A stretch of 64,000 nucleotides of DNA from Collinsella aerofaciens (GCA_008680965.1 NAKE01000001.1:1798001-1862000); one strand, 5' to 3'; shown: positions 24,542 through 33,385, counted from the first letter of the stretch. Program-made: numbers and translations. The notes: generated by a model not told the origin, from the sequence alone.

Positions 24542-25963
24542 ATGGGAGCATCGGTATCGGTCGCACAGGGCGCGCCTCTTGATGCAGGCACCTACAAGGC
24601 AGACGAGGCAGCCGTCGAGCGCTTTTGCGAATTGCTGCGCATCCCCACCGTTTCGCGTGAGAACATCGCCGAGCGCGACGATGAGCCCTTCAGCCAGTGG
24701 ATTCCCACGCTTCAGCGACTTTACCCGCATTTCTTTAAAATCGCCGAGCTCACACGCGTCGACGACTTTGGCATGCTCCTGCGTTGGCCTGGCGCCGATT
24801 CCGCCTTGGACCCCATCGTCATGATGGCGCATCAGGACGTCGTGCCCGTCGAGGGCCAAGACTGGAAGCATGATCCCTTTGGAGCCGAGATCATCGACGG
24901 CGAGATCTGGGCCCGCGGATCACTCGACACCAAGTGCATCGTCTCGGCTTTCTTCGAGGCCGCCGAGCATTTGATTGCCCAGGGCTTCGTTCCCCCGCGC
25001 GATGTCTGGTTCTTCTCGAGCGATGGCGAGGAAATCGCCGCACCTACTGCAACCCATGCAGTGCAGTGGCTTCGCGAGCATAACATCCATCCCTATATGG
25101 TGCTCGATGAGGGTGGCGCAGTGGCAACCGACGCCCCGCTCGGCGTCACCGAACCCGTTGCCATGGTAGGCGTGTCCGAGAAGGGCCACGTCGACCTTAC
25201 CGTCACGGCGCGCGCCGACGGCGGCCATGCCTCTACGCCTGCGGCAAACGATGCCTGCCGTCTTCTCTGCCGTGTATGCGAGACTATCTCGGCCAACCCC
25301 GGCAAGCCGCAGCTCACGCCCGCCGTCGAGGCCACACTGACCGAGCTGGGTGCCCGCAGCAGCGCGACGTTTCAGGCAATCTTTGGCAACCTCTGGCTCA
25401 CACGCCCCGCGGTTACCAAGATTATGGCCGCCAGCCCCGAGACCTCGGCCATGCTGCGCACAACCTATGCGCTCACGCAGCTCGAAGGCTCCAACGCGCA
25501 TAACGTGCTGCCACCGATCGCTCGCGCCAACTTCAACGTGCGCATCGCTCCGTTCGAGACCATCGCCGATGCCGTTGAGCGCGCCCGCAAGCTCGCCGCC
25601 CAGCAGTGCCGCGCCTCGGGCGTAAGCCCCGACCATGTCACCGTCGAAATCAACGAGGCGATTCCCTACACCGAGCCCGCGCCCATCTCGCCTTACGAAG
25701 ACGATGCCGCCTTCAACTACATCCATCGCTGCGTGTCGGGTGTCTATCCCGAGGCCGGCTTTGCTCCCTACGTGCAGAACTCCTGTACCGACTCGCGCGA
25801 GTTCAACGAGATCTGCGATCGCGTCTACCGCTTCTGCGGCTTTATCTACTCGGGCGAGGCGCGCAAGCTCATCCATGCCGCCAACGAACGCATCGGCGTC
25901 GACGTCTACAAGCGCGGCATCGAATTCTATGTGGCGTTTCTCGCCAACCTTGAACAACTGTAG
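24542..25963 (+). CDS. M20-family metallopeptidase (dipeptidase/deacylase)
   Basis: A 473-residue M20 enzyme. Metal-binding signatures are VMMAHQDVVPVEGQDW (about residues 95-110), IWARGSLDTKCIV (Asp) and FFSSDGEEIAAPTA (the usual Glu-Glu pair, residues about 160-170); the dimerisation lid is in the middle (GHVDLTVTARADGGHASTPA). M20 members of this length cleave dipeptides or N-acylated amino acids with two zinc ions. It follows the AcnX genes by 110 bases and precedes an MFS carrier, so it may release the substrate of the cluster. ATG 24542 has GAAAGGAG upstream. Confidence 0.85.
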   Translation: MGASVSVAQGAPLDAGTYKADEAAVERFCELLRIPTVSRENIAERDDEPFSQWIPTLQRLYPHFFKIAELTRVDDFGMLLRWPGADSALDPIVMMAHQDVVPVEGQDWKHDPFGAEIIDGEIWARGSLDTKCIVSAFFEAAEHLIAQGFVPPRDVWFFSSDGEEIAAPTATHAVQWLREHNIHPYMVLDEGGAVATDAPLGVTEPVAMVGVSEKGHVDLTVTARADGGHASTPAANDACRLLCRVCETISANPGKPQLTPAVEATLTELGARSSATFQAIFGNLWLTRPAVTKIMAASPETSAMLRTTYALTQLEGSNAHNVLPPIARANFNVRIAPFETIADAVERARKLAAQQCRASGVSPDHVTVEINEAIPYTEPAPISPYEDDAAFNYIHRCVSGVYPEAGFAPYVQNSCTDSREFNEICDRVYRFCGFIYSGEARKLIHAANERIGVDVYKRGIEFYVAFLANLEQL

Positions 25964-26014
25964 AACGGGGGCCGATAGCACCCCTCCCCGCTTTTACCGA
26001 CCAGGAGAACCAGC

Positions 26015-27334
26015 ATGACCCAACCAAATCTTAAGCGGGCGGCCCGGCTCGACACCAAGGCCGTCGCCCTCGCCTCCCTACCCTTTATGGGCATGATCAG
26101 CTTTTGGCAGGTCTACGACGGCATCGTTCCCAAGATGCTCACAGGGACCTTTGGCCTATCCAACTCGCTCACCGGCGCGATCATGGCCATCGATAATGTC
26201 TTTGGCCTGTTCCTGCTTCCGCTCTTTGGCATCTTCTCGGACCGCTGCGCAAGCAAACTCGGGCGTCGAACGCCCTTTATCTTGGGCGGCTCCGCGGTGG
26301 CAATGCTCTCCGTCCCGCTCATCGCGATCGCCAACAACATGGGCAGCCTACCTCTGCTCATTGGCGCGATTATCCTCACGCTTTTGGCAATATGCGCCTA
26401 CCGCACCATGACGGTTGCCATTGTGGCAGATATTACGCCTCGCCCACTTCGAACCAAGGCGGACTCAATCGAAAAGATCGTCGGCTATGCGGGAACGGGT
26501 CTTATGCTCGTCGCCATCTCGGTCATGGTTCCCAAGGCCGACAAACCTGATTATCTTCCGCTCTTTATCTTGCAGGCCGCCTTTATCCTCGTGTCAGCCG
26601 TTGTCTACGGCATCTTTGTCCGTGAGCCCGCCCTCGTCGAAAAGATGCGCGAGAAATCGCTGTCAATGGGCATCGACGAGGATCAGATTGACAAAGACGA
26701 CTCCCCCGAGGCCGGCGGTAAGGAACGCGTTGCAGACACCGACGTGCGTCGCTCCATCATCATGCTGCTCGCCGCAACGTTTTTCTACTACATGAGCTAT
26801 AACGCCATGACCACCAATATCAGCCGTTATGCCGATTTGTTCTATGGCATGGAGGGCGGTTCCTATGCCATCATCAATATCGTGACGATTGCAGGTGCGC
26901 TGCTAAGCTACGCACCCCTGGCAAACCTTTCGCTCAAAATCGGCCGCAAAAAGGTCGCCCTGGGCACCGCCGTCATCATGGTTTTGTGCCCCGCGCTTCT
27001 TTGGCTGGCACCCGGTTTCTCGCCCGTGTTGTACGGGGTCTTTTTGTTGATGGGCGTCGCGCTGGGCGGCGTGGACCTGTGCGTGTACACGATGATTCTG
27101 GAGTGTTGCAGCTCCCAAAGCGTGGGCCGCTACTCCGGTTACTACTACACCGTGAGCATGGCGGCTCAGGTGGCGACGCCGATTCTCTCCGGCATCGTTA
27201 TGGACGTGGCACCGTCGATGCTCTTCGCCTACATCACGGCAATGGGCATGATTATGGCCGCGAGCATTGCCGCCGCCAAGCACGGCGATGCTATCTTGAT
27301 CGACGAGGTCGCTCGCCGCGAGGCAGCAAAGTAG
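26015..27334 (+). CDS. MFS transporter of the catabolic cluster
   Basis: A 439-residue twelve-helix MFS carrier with the loop FGIFSDRCASKLGRRTPFIL (about residues 68-87), like the sugar-type (SLC45/GPH-like) MFS proteins. The central cytoplasmic loop is charged (SMGIDEDQIDKDDSPEAGGK). It lies 51 bases after the M20 peptidase gene with AGGAGAA as ribosome site, so it may import a dipeptide, modified amino acid or glycoside for the cluster. Substrate not deducible. Confidence 0.8.
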   Translation: MTQPNLKRAARLDTKAVALASLPFMGMISFWQVYDGIVPKMLTGTFGLSNSLTGAIMAIDNVFGLFLLPLFGIFSDRCASKLGRRTPFILGGSAVAMLSVPLIAIANNMGSLPLLIGAIILTLLAICAYRTMTVAIVADITPRPLRTKADSIEKIVGYAGTGLMLVAISVMVPKADKPDYLPLFILQAAFILVSAVVYGIFVREPALVEKMREKSLSMGIDEDQIDKDDSPEAGGKERVADTDVRRSIIMLLAATFFYYMSYNAMTTNISRYADLFYGMEGGSYAIINIVTIAGALLSYAPLANLSLKIGRKKVALGTAVIMVLCPALLWLAPGFSPVLYGVFLLMGVALGGVDLCVYTMILECCSSQSVGRYSGYYYTVSMAAQVATPILSGIVMDVAPSMLFAYITAMGMIMAASIAAAKHGDAILIDEVARREAAK

Positions 27335-27356
27335 GAGACCGAATTAACTACCGTGC

Positions 27357-27399
27357 GAAAAGGGGTCGGATGGGCAAAGTGCCCATCCGGCCCCTTTTC
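27357..27399. terminator. Long bidirectional terminator
   Basis: GAAAAGGGG plus TCGGATGGGCA pairs with TGCCCATCCGG plus CCCCTTTTC (27357-27399), a stem of about 20 base pairs between convergent genes. Confidence 0.9.
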
Positions 27400-27427
27400 G
27401 GTTCATCCTCAAGAAGCTTATCGAAGC

Positions 27428-27751
27428 CTACCCTACCGTGACGGATTCCCCAGTAAAGGTGCTGATGAGCAGCAGGATAAAGAACGCCAAGTAACTGATG
27501 CTCAGCAGATAGGCAATAACCAAAAAGATGGTCCATCCAACATTGGTTTTACCGTCGGCACGGCGTTGCTCGCGATTGCGGCAGAGCCAAATCGTCACGC
27601 CAATAGCCACAATCAACAGCACGAGCGCCGCTGCGGCCAGCCCGGCAAGCGCAAACATCACGCCAATGCTCACAGCAATAACCGGGAGCAGCAGCAAGCC
27701 GCACCCGCACCCACCAGGACTATACACGGCAGACTGTCGACGTCGTTCCAT
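27428..27751 (-). CDS. Small membrane protein, unknown
   Basis: A 107-residue protein with a Gly/Cys-rich start (SPGGCGCGLLLLPV) and about four hydrophobic helices in two pairs separated by a basic loop (LCRNREQRRADGK). The ATG at 27751 lies two bases after the stop of the upstream amidohydrolase gene (TGACGATG on the minus strand), so translation is probably coupled. I do not recognise a family. Confidence 0.65.
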   Translation of the reverse strand: MERRRQSAVYSPGGCGCGLLLLPVIAVSIGVMFALAGLAAAALVLLIVAIGVTIWLCRNREQRRADGKTNVGWTIFLVIAYLLSISYLAFFILLLISTFTGESVTVG

Positions 27752-27753
27752 CG

Positions 27754-28941
27754 TCACTCCAAGTCAAGCAATCGTTTGTAGACATCGAGACCCTTGAGCA
27801 GGATTTCCTCGTCAAAGAGCATGGTATCAGTGTGAAGGGCGCTCATCGCATAGGCTGGGCAGCCGTCTGCGTCGATCGGGTTTTCTTGCGCCTCCGGCAC
27901 GCCCGTGCCCAGCAAGAAGAACACGCCCGGCAGATGGCGCTGATAGAAGGCGAAGTCCTCGGCAATCAGCAAAGGCTCATCTACGAGCTGTAGCTCGGGC
28001 AAGGCAGGCGCGACATTGGCAAATAGCTCGGGGTCGTTGTCGACCGGCGGATAGCCCTCGGCAAAATCGAGGTCATATGTGCAGCCCGTTGCAGCGCATG
28101 CCTCATCAAGCACGCGGCGCACACCCTCGCGTGCACGGTCGAACATGTCGTCCGTAAACACACGCAGACTGCCGGCAACATGGGCCTCCCCCGCCACCGC
28201 ATTGCAAACCGTACCGGCCTGCAGCAGACCAAACTTGCCGATACAGGGCTCGTCAGTGCCCAGCTCGTCCATCAGTTCACGCTCGGCAACCAAGAACTTG
28301 GCAGCAGCCAGCGCCGCATCGTGCGACTCCTCGACCGGAACGCCATAGGTCTTAGCGATATGGATGCTCGTCCCGTGAATATGAATGTGTGTCTCACTCG
28401 AACGCGCCAGCAGCGGACCGGAACAACTCGCCAACGTGCCGGCAGGCAGATCGGGCCACACATGGAAGCCAAAAATGCGGTCAGCCCCATAGCGCTCGAA
28501 CACACCGCTCTCGCATACCGTCTTGGCACCACCGGTCGTTTCCTCGGCCGGCTGGAACACAAAGAGAACGTTGCGCCTCATGGCGCCCGGCTGCTCGCGA
28601 ATCGTACGGTCGACATACGTCGCGGCGGCAAGTGCCATGGCCATGTGTCCGTCATGTCCGCAAGCGTGCATCTTGCCGGGATGGATCGAGGCAAAGGCCG
28701 CTCCCGTCGCCTCCGCGATGGGCAGCGCATCCATATCGGCGCGAATCGCCGTGGCACGCGCGGCACCAACGCCAGCGTCGAAGAAAGCGCAGACGCAGCT
28801 GGGACACGGATGGGTCACCTCGCAAGCGAGCGGCGCCAACACGCCCTCGATATAGGCGATAGTCTGCGGAAGATCGAAATCGAGCTCCGGAATGCGATGG
28901 AGATCGCGGCGATAGCGACGGAGTTCTTGGAGCTCGGTCAT
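27754..28941 (-). CDS. M20D amidohydrolase, candidate N-acetyl-diaminopimelate deacetylase
   Basis: A 395-residue M20D metallo-amidohydrolase (hippurate hydrolase / N-acetyl-diaminopimelate deacetylase group). Metal ligands appear in GKMHACGHDGHMAMALAA (about residues 92-109), FVFQPAEETTGGAKTV (about 131-146) and FGFHVWPDLP; the last ligand is in SALHTDTMLF near the C-terminus. It is divergent from the lysine riboswitch-lysA-dapA unit. Because the window encodes DapH, which makes N-acetylated intermediates, a deacetylase is needed and this gene is the nearest candidate. The family has many specificities, so the role is inference. The ATG at 28941 has AAGGGA upstream. Confidence 0.78.
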   Translation of the reverse strand: MTELQELRRYRRDLHRIPELDFDLPQTIAYIEGVLAPLACEVTHPCPSCVCAFFDAGVGAARATAIRADMDALPIAEATGAAFASIHPGKMHACGHDGHMAMALAAATYVDRTIREQPGAMRRNVLFVFQPAEETTGGAKTVCESGVFERYGADRIFGFHVWPDLPAGTLASCSGPLLARSSETHIHIHGTSIHIAKTYGVPVEESHDAALAAAKFLVAERELMDELGTDEPCIGKFGLLQAGTVCNAVAGEAHVAGSLRVFTDDMFDRAREGVRRVLDEACAATGCTYDLDFAEGYPPVDNDPELFANVAPALPELQLVDEPLLIAEDFAFYQRHLPGVFFLLGTGVPEAQENPIDADGCPAYAMSALHTDTMLFDEEILLKGLDVYKRLLDLE

Positions 28942-29091
28942 AGAGAATCCCTTCGTGAGGCACATCTGTTGCAACTTATTGTGATACAGGATTGTGGCAC
29001 ACATGTTTCCAGCATATTGCTGCATTTTTTAAACGTTATATACGAATACTCTTGTTTGGTAAAGTGCAACGTGATAGGGTCTTTACCACTT

Positions 29092-29309
29092 GATAGAGGC
29101 GCGGGCACGAAGAGCCGCGGGCGAGCCGGCAGGCTTTGACCCCGTGGGGAGGCGAAACCCGCCGAACTGGGTTTTTCGGGCACGAACAACCTGGTGGGCC
29201 TGTGGGAAACACCCACAGGACTGTCTGCAGCAATGCGGGAGCGCTATCCGGACATTGGGTCCACGCTATGCGGATTCGATGCGCAGATGGCGCCGTCTGG
29301 ATAGCGAGG
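29092..29309 (+). ncRNA. Lysine riboswitch (L box) with expression platform
   Basis: The leader of lysA-dapA matches the lysine aptamer: GATAGAGGCGCG (29092-29103), AAGAG, a GGGGAGGCGAAACCCGCCGAA core (in two parts, 29154-29165), and GGACTGTC at the 3' side. GATAG (29092-29096) pairs with CTGTC (29221-29225) to close P1, as in Bacillus lysC. Downstream, CGCTATCCGGAC (29242-29253) pairs with GTCTGGATAGCG (29295-29306), ending one base before the GAGG ribosome site, with no U run, so control is more likely on translation initiation than on termination. Confidence 0.88.
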
Positions 29310-29319
29310 TTTACGGGAC

Positions 29320-31629
29320 ATGGCATTGACCCCCAACGAGGCATATGCGGCCAAGCAGCCGTTTGTGGACAAGGAGACACTCGAGCATATCGTCGAGCAG
29401 TTCCCCACGCCGTTTCATCTATACGACGAGGCGGGCATCCGCCGCAACATGCAAGAAGTGCGCGACGCCTTTGCATGGAACCCGGGCTTTAAGGAATACT
29501 TTGCCGTCAAGGCCAACCCCAACCCGGCGCTCATCTCCATTCTCAACGAATACGGCTGCGGCTGCGATTGCTCGAGCTATACCGAGCTCATGATCGCCCG
29601 CTCGCTGGGCATCACGGGACACGACATCATGTTCTCTTCCAACGACACGCCGGCTGCCGACTTTGAGCTCGCCAACAAGCTGGGTGCCATCGTCAACTTT
29701 GACGACATCAGCCACATCGAGTTCTTTGAGCGTGTTGCGGGGCCCATCCCCAAAACGGTCAGCTGCCGCTTTAATCCAGGCGGCCTGTTCCAGCTCTCCA
29801 ACGGCATCATGGATAACCCCGGCGACTCCAAATACGGCATGACCACCGAGCAGCTCTTTGAGGCTTTCCGCATGCTCAAGGCCAAGGGCGCCGAGAATTT
29901 TGGCATCCATGCCTTCCTTGCCAGCAACACCGTCACCAACGACTACTACCCCAAGCTCGCGCGCATCCTCTTTGAGCTTGCCGTGCGCCTGGAGCGCGAG
30001 ACCGGTGCACATGTCGCCTTCATCAATCTGTCCGGCGGCGTCGGCATCCCCTATCTGCCCGAGCAGCAGGCCAACGACATTCACGCCATCGGCGAGGGGG
30101 TGCACGCGGCCTACGACGAAATCCTGGTTCCCGCCGGTATGGGCGATGTGGCCATCTGCACCGAGATGGGCCGCTTTATGATGGGGCCCTACGGCTGCCT
30201 GGTCACCAAGGCTATCCACGAAAAGCAGATCTACAAGGACTATATCGGTGTCGACGCAAGCGCCGTCGATCTGATCCGTCCTGCCATGTACGGCGCCTAC
30301 CACCACATTACGGTAATGGGTCAGCCGGGTGGCGCCGACAAGACCGCGGCGCCTGTCACAAACACGTACGACATTACGGGCAATCTGTGCGAGAACAACG
30401 ACAAGTTCGCCATCGACCGCGAGCTACCGCAGATCGACATGGGCGATGTGCTCGTGATCCACGATACCGGCGCGCATGGCTACTCCATGGGCTACAACTA
30501 CAACGGACGGCTGCGCTCCGCCGAGGTGCTGCTGCGCCCCGATGGCTCGGCCGACCTCATCCGCCGCGCCGAGCGCCCGGGCGATTACTTTGCCACACTC
30601 GACGTGCTGCCGAGCGGCCGAGAACTGCTGGCCAAGTCGCGCGCCGAAAGTGCTCGCCGTCGCGCCCAAGACGAGCGCCTGGCAGTCGCCGCCCAATGGA
30701 ACAAACGCATCCAGATCGCGGACGCGAAGGAGAAGAACATGGACATCCGCAATCTTGAGGGCTCGATCGTCGCCCTTGTTACGCCGTTTAAAAAGGACGG
30801 CAGCGTCGACTTTGACGCGCTCGAACGCCTTATCGATTTCCACCTGCAAAACGGCACCGATGCCATCCTCACCCTGGGCACCACCGGCGAGAGCGCCACG
30901 ATGACCGATGACGAGGACAACTCCGTCGTCGCCGCCGTGGTCAAGCATGTTGCAGGACGCGTCCCCGTCATCGCCGGCTCGGGCTCCAACTCCACGCAGA
31001 CGATGCTCACCAAGTCGCTCACCTACCAGGGCTTGGGAGCCGACGGCCTGCTGCTCATCACCCCCTACTACAACAAGTCCAACGAAGAGGGCATCTATCA
31101 GCACTTTAAGACCGTCGCCGATGCTGTGGACATCCCCTGCATCCTGTACAACATCCCCGGCCGCTGCGGCTGCGGCATCAGCGAGCGCAACGTAGAGCGC
31201 TTGGCCGCGCACCCCAACATCATGGGGATCAAGGAAGCCTCGGGCAACGTCGCCTACGCGGCCAAGATTGCCCACCTGCTGTCCGACGACTTCCGCATGT
31301 ACTCGGGCGAGGACGCCCTCACCGTGCCGCTCATGAGCCTGGGCGCTTCGGGCACCATCAGCGTGTGGGCCGACGTTCAGCCGCAGCTCGTGCACGACAT
31401 GTGCCGCGCCTATCTGGACGGCGACGTGGAGCGCGCCCGCGATATCCAGATTGCCGGCCAGCCGCTCATCAATGCCCTCTTTAGCGAGGTCAACCCCATT
31501 CCCGTCAAGGAAGCACTCGCCCAGATGGGTATGATCGAGGCAAACTACCGCATGCCGCTGTGCCCCATGGCAGACGACACGCGCTCCGCACTTACCGATG
31601 CTCTGAAGGGAGCTGGTCTGCTTGATTAA
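29320..31629 (+). CDS. lysA-dapA: Diaminopimelate decarboxylase fused to 4-hydroxy-tetrahydrodipicolinate synthase
   Basis: One 769-codon frame encodes two complete enzymes. Residues 1 to about 440 are LysA, a PLP alanine-racemase-fold decarboxylase (KEYFAVKANPNPALI with the PLP lysine, FINLSGGVGIPY, ICTEMGRFMMGPYG, DTGAHGYSMGYNYNGR). A basic, helical linker (about 441-473) leads to DapA at residue 474 (MDIRNLEGSIVALVTPF) with TLGTTGES, LYNIPGRCG (Tyr) and MGIKEASGN (Schiff-base Lys). They are the last and first enzymes of the DAP/lysine route. Met474 (30739) has AAGGAG six bases upstream, so free DapA may also be made. No stop or frameshift separates the parts. Downstream dapB overlaps by eight bases. 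Confidence 0.92.
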   Translation: MALTPNEAYAAKQPFVDKETLEHIVEQFPTPFHLYDEAGIRRNMQEVRDAFAWNPGFKEYFAVKANPNPALISILNEYGCGCDCSSYTELMIARSLGITGHDIMFSSNDTPAADFELANKLGAIVNFDDISHIEFFERVAGPIPKTVSCRFNPGGLFQLSNGIMDNPGDSKYGMTTEQLFEAFRMLKAKGAENFGIHAFLASNTVTNDYYPKLARILFELAVRLERETGAHVAFINLSGGVGIPYLPEQQANDIHAIGEGVHAAYDEILVPAGMGDVAICTEMGRFMMGPYGCLVTKAIHEKQIYKDYIGVDASAVDLIRPAMYGAYHHITVMGQPGGADKTAAPVTNTYDITGNLCENNDKFAIDRELPQIDMGDVLVIHDTGAHGYSMGYNYNGRLRSAEVLLRPDGSADLIRRAERPGDYFATLDVLPSGRELLAKSRAESARRRAQDERLAVAAQWNKRIQIADAKEKNMDIRNLEGSIVALVTPFKKDGSVDFDALERLIDFHLQNGTDAILTLGTTGESATMTDDEDNSVVAAVVKHVAGRVPVIAGSGSNSTQTMLTKSLTYQGLGADGLLLITPYYNKSNEEGIYQHFKTVADAVDIPCILYNIPGRCGCGISERNVERLAAHPNIMGIKEASGNVAYAAKIAHLLSDDFRMYSGEDALTVPLMSLGASGTISVWADVQPQLVHDMCRAYLDGDVERARDIQIAGQPLINALFSEVNPIPVKEALAQMGMIEANYRMPLCPMADDTRSALTDALKGAGLLD
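30727..30741 (+). promoter_or_regulatory. Internal ribosome site and start for free DapA
   Basis: AAGGAG (30727-30732) precedes ATG 30739 by six bases inside the lysA-dapA frame. Initiation here would give a 296-residue stand-alone DapA (30739-31629), the normal family length. Confidence 0.65.
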
Positions 31630-32362
31630 GACCGTCATTATGGGAACGGGCCGCATGGGCTCGCTCATCTGCACCACCGCCGAGGGCGTTGTCGACGCCG
31701 CCGGTCAGCCCGTTTTTGATATCGTCGCGCAGATAGGCTTTGATCTAACCGAACTCGAGAACGCACCAGTCGCCGACGTCATCATCGACTTCTCGAACGT
31801 CGTGACCTTCGATGCTGTCGTCGCCTATGTCGAGCGCACGGGCGCGGCGTTAGTCTCAGGCACCACGGGCTACACACCCGATCAGATGGACCGCCTGCGT
31901 GAGCTGGGCCAGAACGTCTGCGTCATGCACTCCGGCAATTACTCCATCGGTATCGCAGCCCTGCGTCATCTGGTAGCACAGGCCACACGCGAGCTACCGG
32001 GCTTTGACTGCGAGATCGTCGAGACGCACCACAACCAAAAGGTCGACGCCCCCAGCGGCACTGCCAAGTTGTTGCTCGACGCCGTCGTCGAAGCTGAGCC
32101 CGAGGCAGGCTACCACCCCGTCTACGGACGCGAGGGCATGTGCGGAGCGCGCGACCCCAAGGAGATCGGCATGCACTCGCTGCGCGGCGGCACCGTCGCC
32201 GGCGTGCACGAGGTGAGTTTCTTTGGCCAGGACGAGGAGGTCACGCTCACCCACCGCGCCACGAGCCGTCAGATCTTCGTCAACGGCGCCTTGGCAGCCG
32301 CGCAGAAGCTCGTCACCCGCGAACCCGGCTTCTACACCTTCGACCAGGTCATGTTCGCCTAA
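31622..32362 (+). CDS. dapB: 4-hydroxy-tetrahydrodipicolinate reductase
   Basis: A 246-residue DapB, which reduces the DapA product with NAD(P)H. The nucleotide-binding start reads IKTVIMGTGRMGSLI; ADVIIDFSNV, ALVSGTTGY and the catalytic signature ETHHNQKVDAPSGTA (about residues 135-149) are all present. The start is TTG at 31622, overlapping the dapA stop by eight bases with AAGGGAGC upstream, so it is translationally coupled. It lies in the riboswitch-controlled lysine operon. Confidence 0.94.
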   Translation: MIKTVIMGTGRMGSLICTTAEGVVDAAGQPVFDIVAQIGFDLTELENAPVADVIIDFSNVVTFDAVVAYVERTGAALVSGTTGYTPDQMDRLRELGQNVCVMHSGNYSIGIAALRHLVAQATRELPGFDCEIVETHHNQKVDAPSGTAKLLLDAVVEAEPEAGYHPVYGREGMCGARDPKEIGMHSLRGGTVAGVHEVSFFGQDEEVTLTHRATSRQIFVNGALAAAQKLVTREPGFYTFDQVMFA

Positions 32363-32401
32363 CTAGTTATCAACCATACCCCCTCAAAGGAGAGACAGCA
32401 T

Positions 32402-33121
32402 ATGAGCAACGCAGCCGAGATGGATGCACAAGAGATTATCAACTACATCGCCACCGCGCCCAAAAAGACGCCCGTCAAGCTGTACGTGCGCGAGAAGCCG
32501 GGCATGAAGGTCCAGTGGGGCAATGCACACGTCTACGGCGGTCGTCGTGGCAAGACCGTCTTTGGTGACTGGGATGAGCTTAAGGCAATCCTCGACGCCA
32601 ACGCCGACTCCATCGACTACTACGATGTAGAGAACGACTGCCGCAACTCCGCCGTGCCCATGCTCGACCTTAAGGGTATCAACGCCCGCATCGAGCCGGG
32701 CGCGATCATCCGCGACCGCGTCGAGATCGGCGACCGTGCCGTCATCATGATGGGCGCCATCATCAACATCGGCTCCATCATTGGCGAAGGCTCCATGATC
32801 GACATGGGCGCCGTGCTGGGCGGCCGCGCCACCGTGGGTAAGAACTGCCACATTGGCGCCGGCACCGTGCTGGCAGGCGTCGTGGAGCCCGCCAGCGCCA
32901 CGCCCGTCATCATCGAAGACGATGTCATGATCGGCGCCAATGCTGTGGTCCTGGAGGGCGTGCACGTGGGTAAGGGTGCCGTCGTTGCCGCCGGCGCCGT
33001 GTGCGTCGAGGACATCCCCGCCGGTGCCGTCGTGGCCGGTGTCCCCGCCCGCGTCATCAAGATGCGCGACGAGAAGACCGACAGCAAGACCGGCCTGGAA
33101 GAGGGCCTGCGCCAGCTCTAG
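32402..33121 (+). CDS. dapH: Tetrahydrodipicolinate N-acetyltransferase
   Basis: A 239-residue DapH. The N-terminal domain (EIINYIATAPKKTPVKLYVR) and the left-handed beta-helix of hexapeptide repeats (PGAIIRDRVEIGDRAVIMMG and following, to about residue 215) match Bacillus DapH closely, including the C-terminal ELRQL-like end (GLRQL). It acetylates tetrahydrodipicolinate with acetyl-CoA, committing the cell to the acetylase variant of the DAP pathway. It lies 39 bases after dapB with AAAGGAG as ribosome site and is the last gene of the operon. Confidence 0.95.
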   Translation: MSNAAEMDAQEIINYIATAPKKTPVKLYVREKPGMKVQWGNAHVYGGRRGKTVFGDWDELKAILDANADSIDYYDVENDCRNSAVPMLDLKGINARIEPGAIIRDRVEIGDRAVIMMGAIINIGSIIGEGSMIDMGAVLGGRATVGKNCHIGAGTVLAGVVEPASATPVIIEDDVMIGANAVVLEGVHVGKGAVVAAGAVCVEDIPAGAVVAGVPARVIKMRDEKTDSKTGLEEGLRQL

Positions 33122-33122
33122 G

Positions 33123-33320
33123 GTTACGCGGTTTTACCAAACCGCGCAACTAGTCGACGCTGCACCTTTGGTTCCGTCGTTCTAACGAACGACGGATCTC
33201 TCGACGCTGCAAACGCCCCTAAGCGGCAATCTGACGTTCAATCGTCGGTCGCGTACCGAAGTACGCTTCCCTCCTCTTTCACGTCACCTTGCTCGCCTAG
33301 GGGCGTTTTCGCTGACATAT
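33123..33320 (+). repeat. Modular intergenic hairpin element, copy 3 (modules A, C and B)
   Basis: Module A (33123-33150) is nearly the same as in copy 1. A linker TCGACGCTGCA (33154-33164) is followed by an extra hairpin, CCGTCGTTC-TAAC-GAACGACGG (33174-33195), a second copy of the linker (33201-33211), and module B with outer stem 33211-33225 / 33294-33308 (14 of 15 paired). The inner part around GTCGCGTACC and AAGTACGCTTC is shared with copies 1 and 2. It lies after dapH. Confidence 0.88.
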
Positions 33321-33353
33321 GCTCAGTCTGCAACTCAATTCAGCTCCAAGCAA

Positions 33354-33385
33354 AAAGGCCGAAGTCCCGAAGGGTTTCGGCCTTT
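33354..33385. terminator. Terminator between dapH and the nucleoid-associated protein gene
   Basis: AAAGGCCGAA (33354-33363) pairs with TTCGGCCTTT (33376-33385), with A-rich and T-rich flanks that allow termination from both sides. Confidence 0.85.

Noticed and set aside
27357..27399. Long inverted repeat considered as a mobile element
   Set aside because: Position between convergent genes, A/T flanks and a three-base loop fit a bidirectional terminator.
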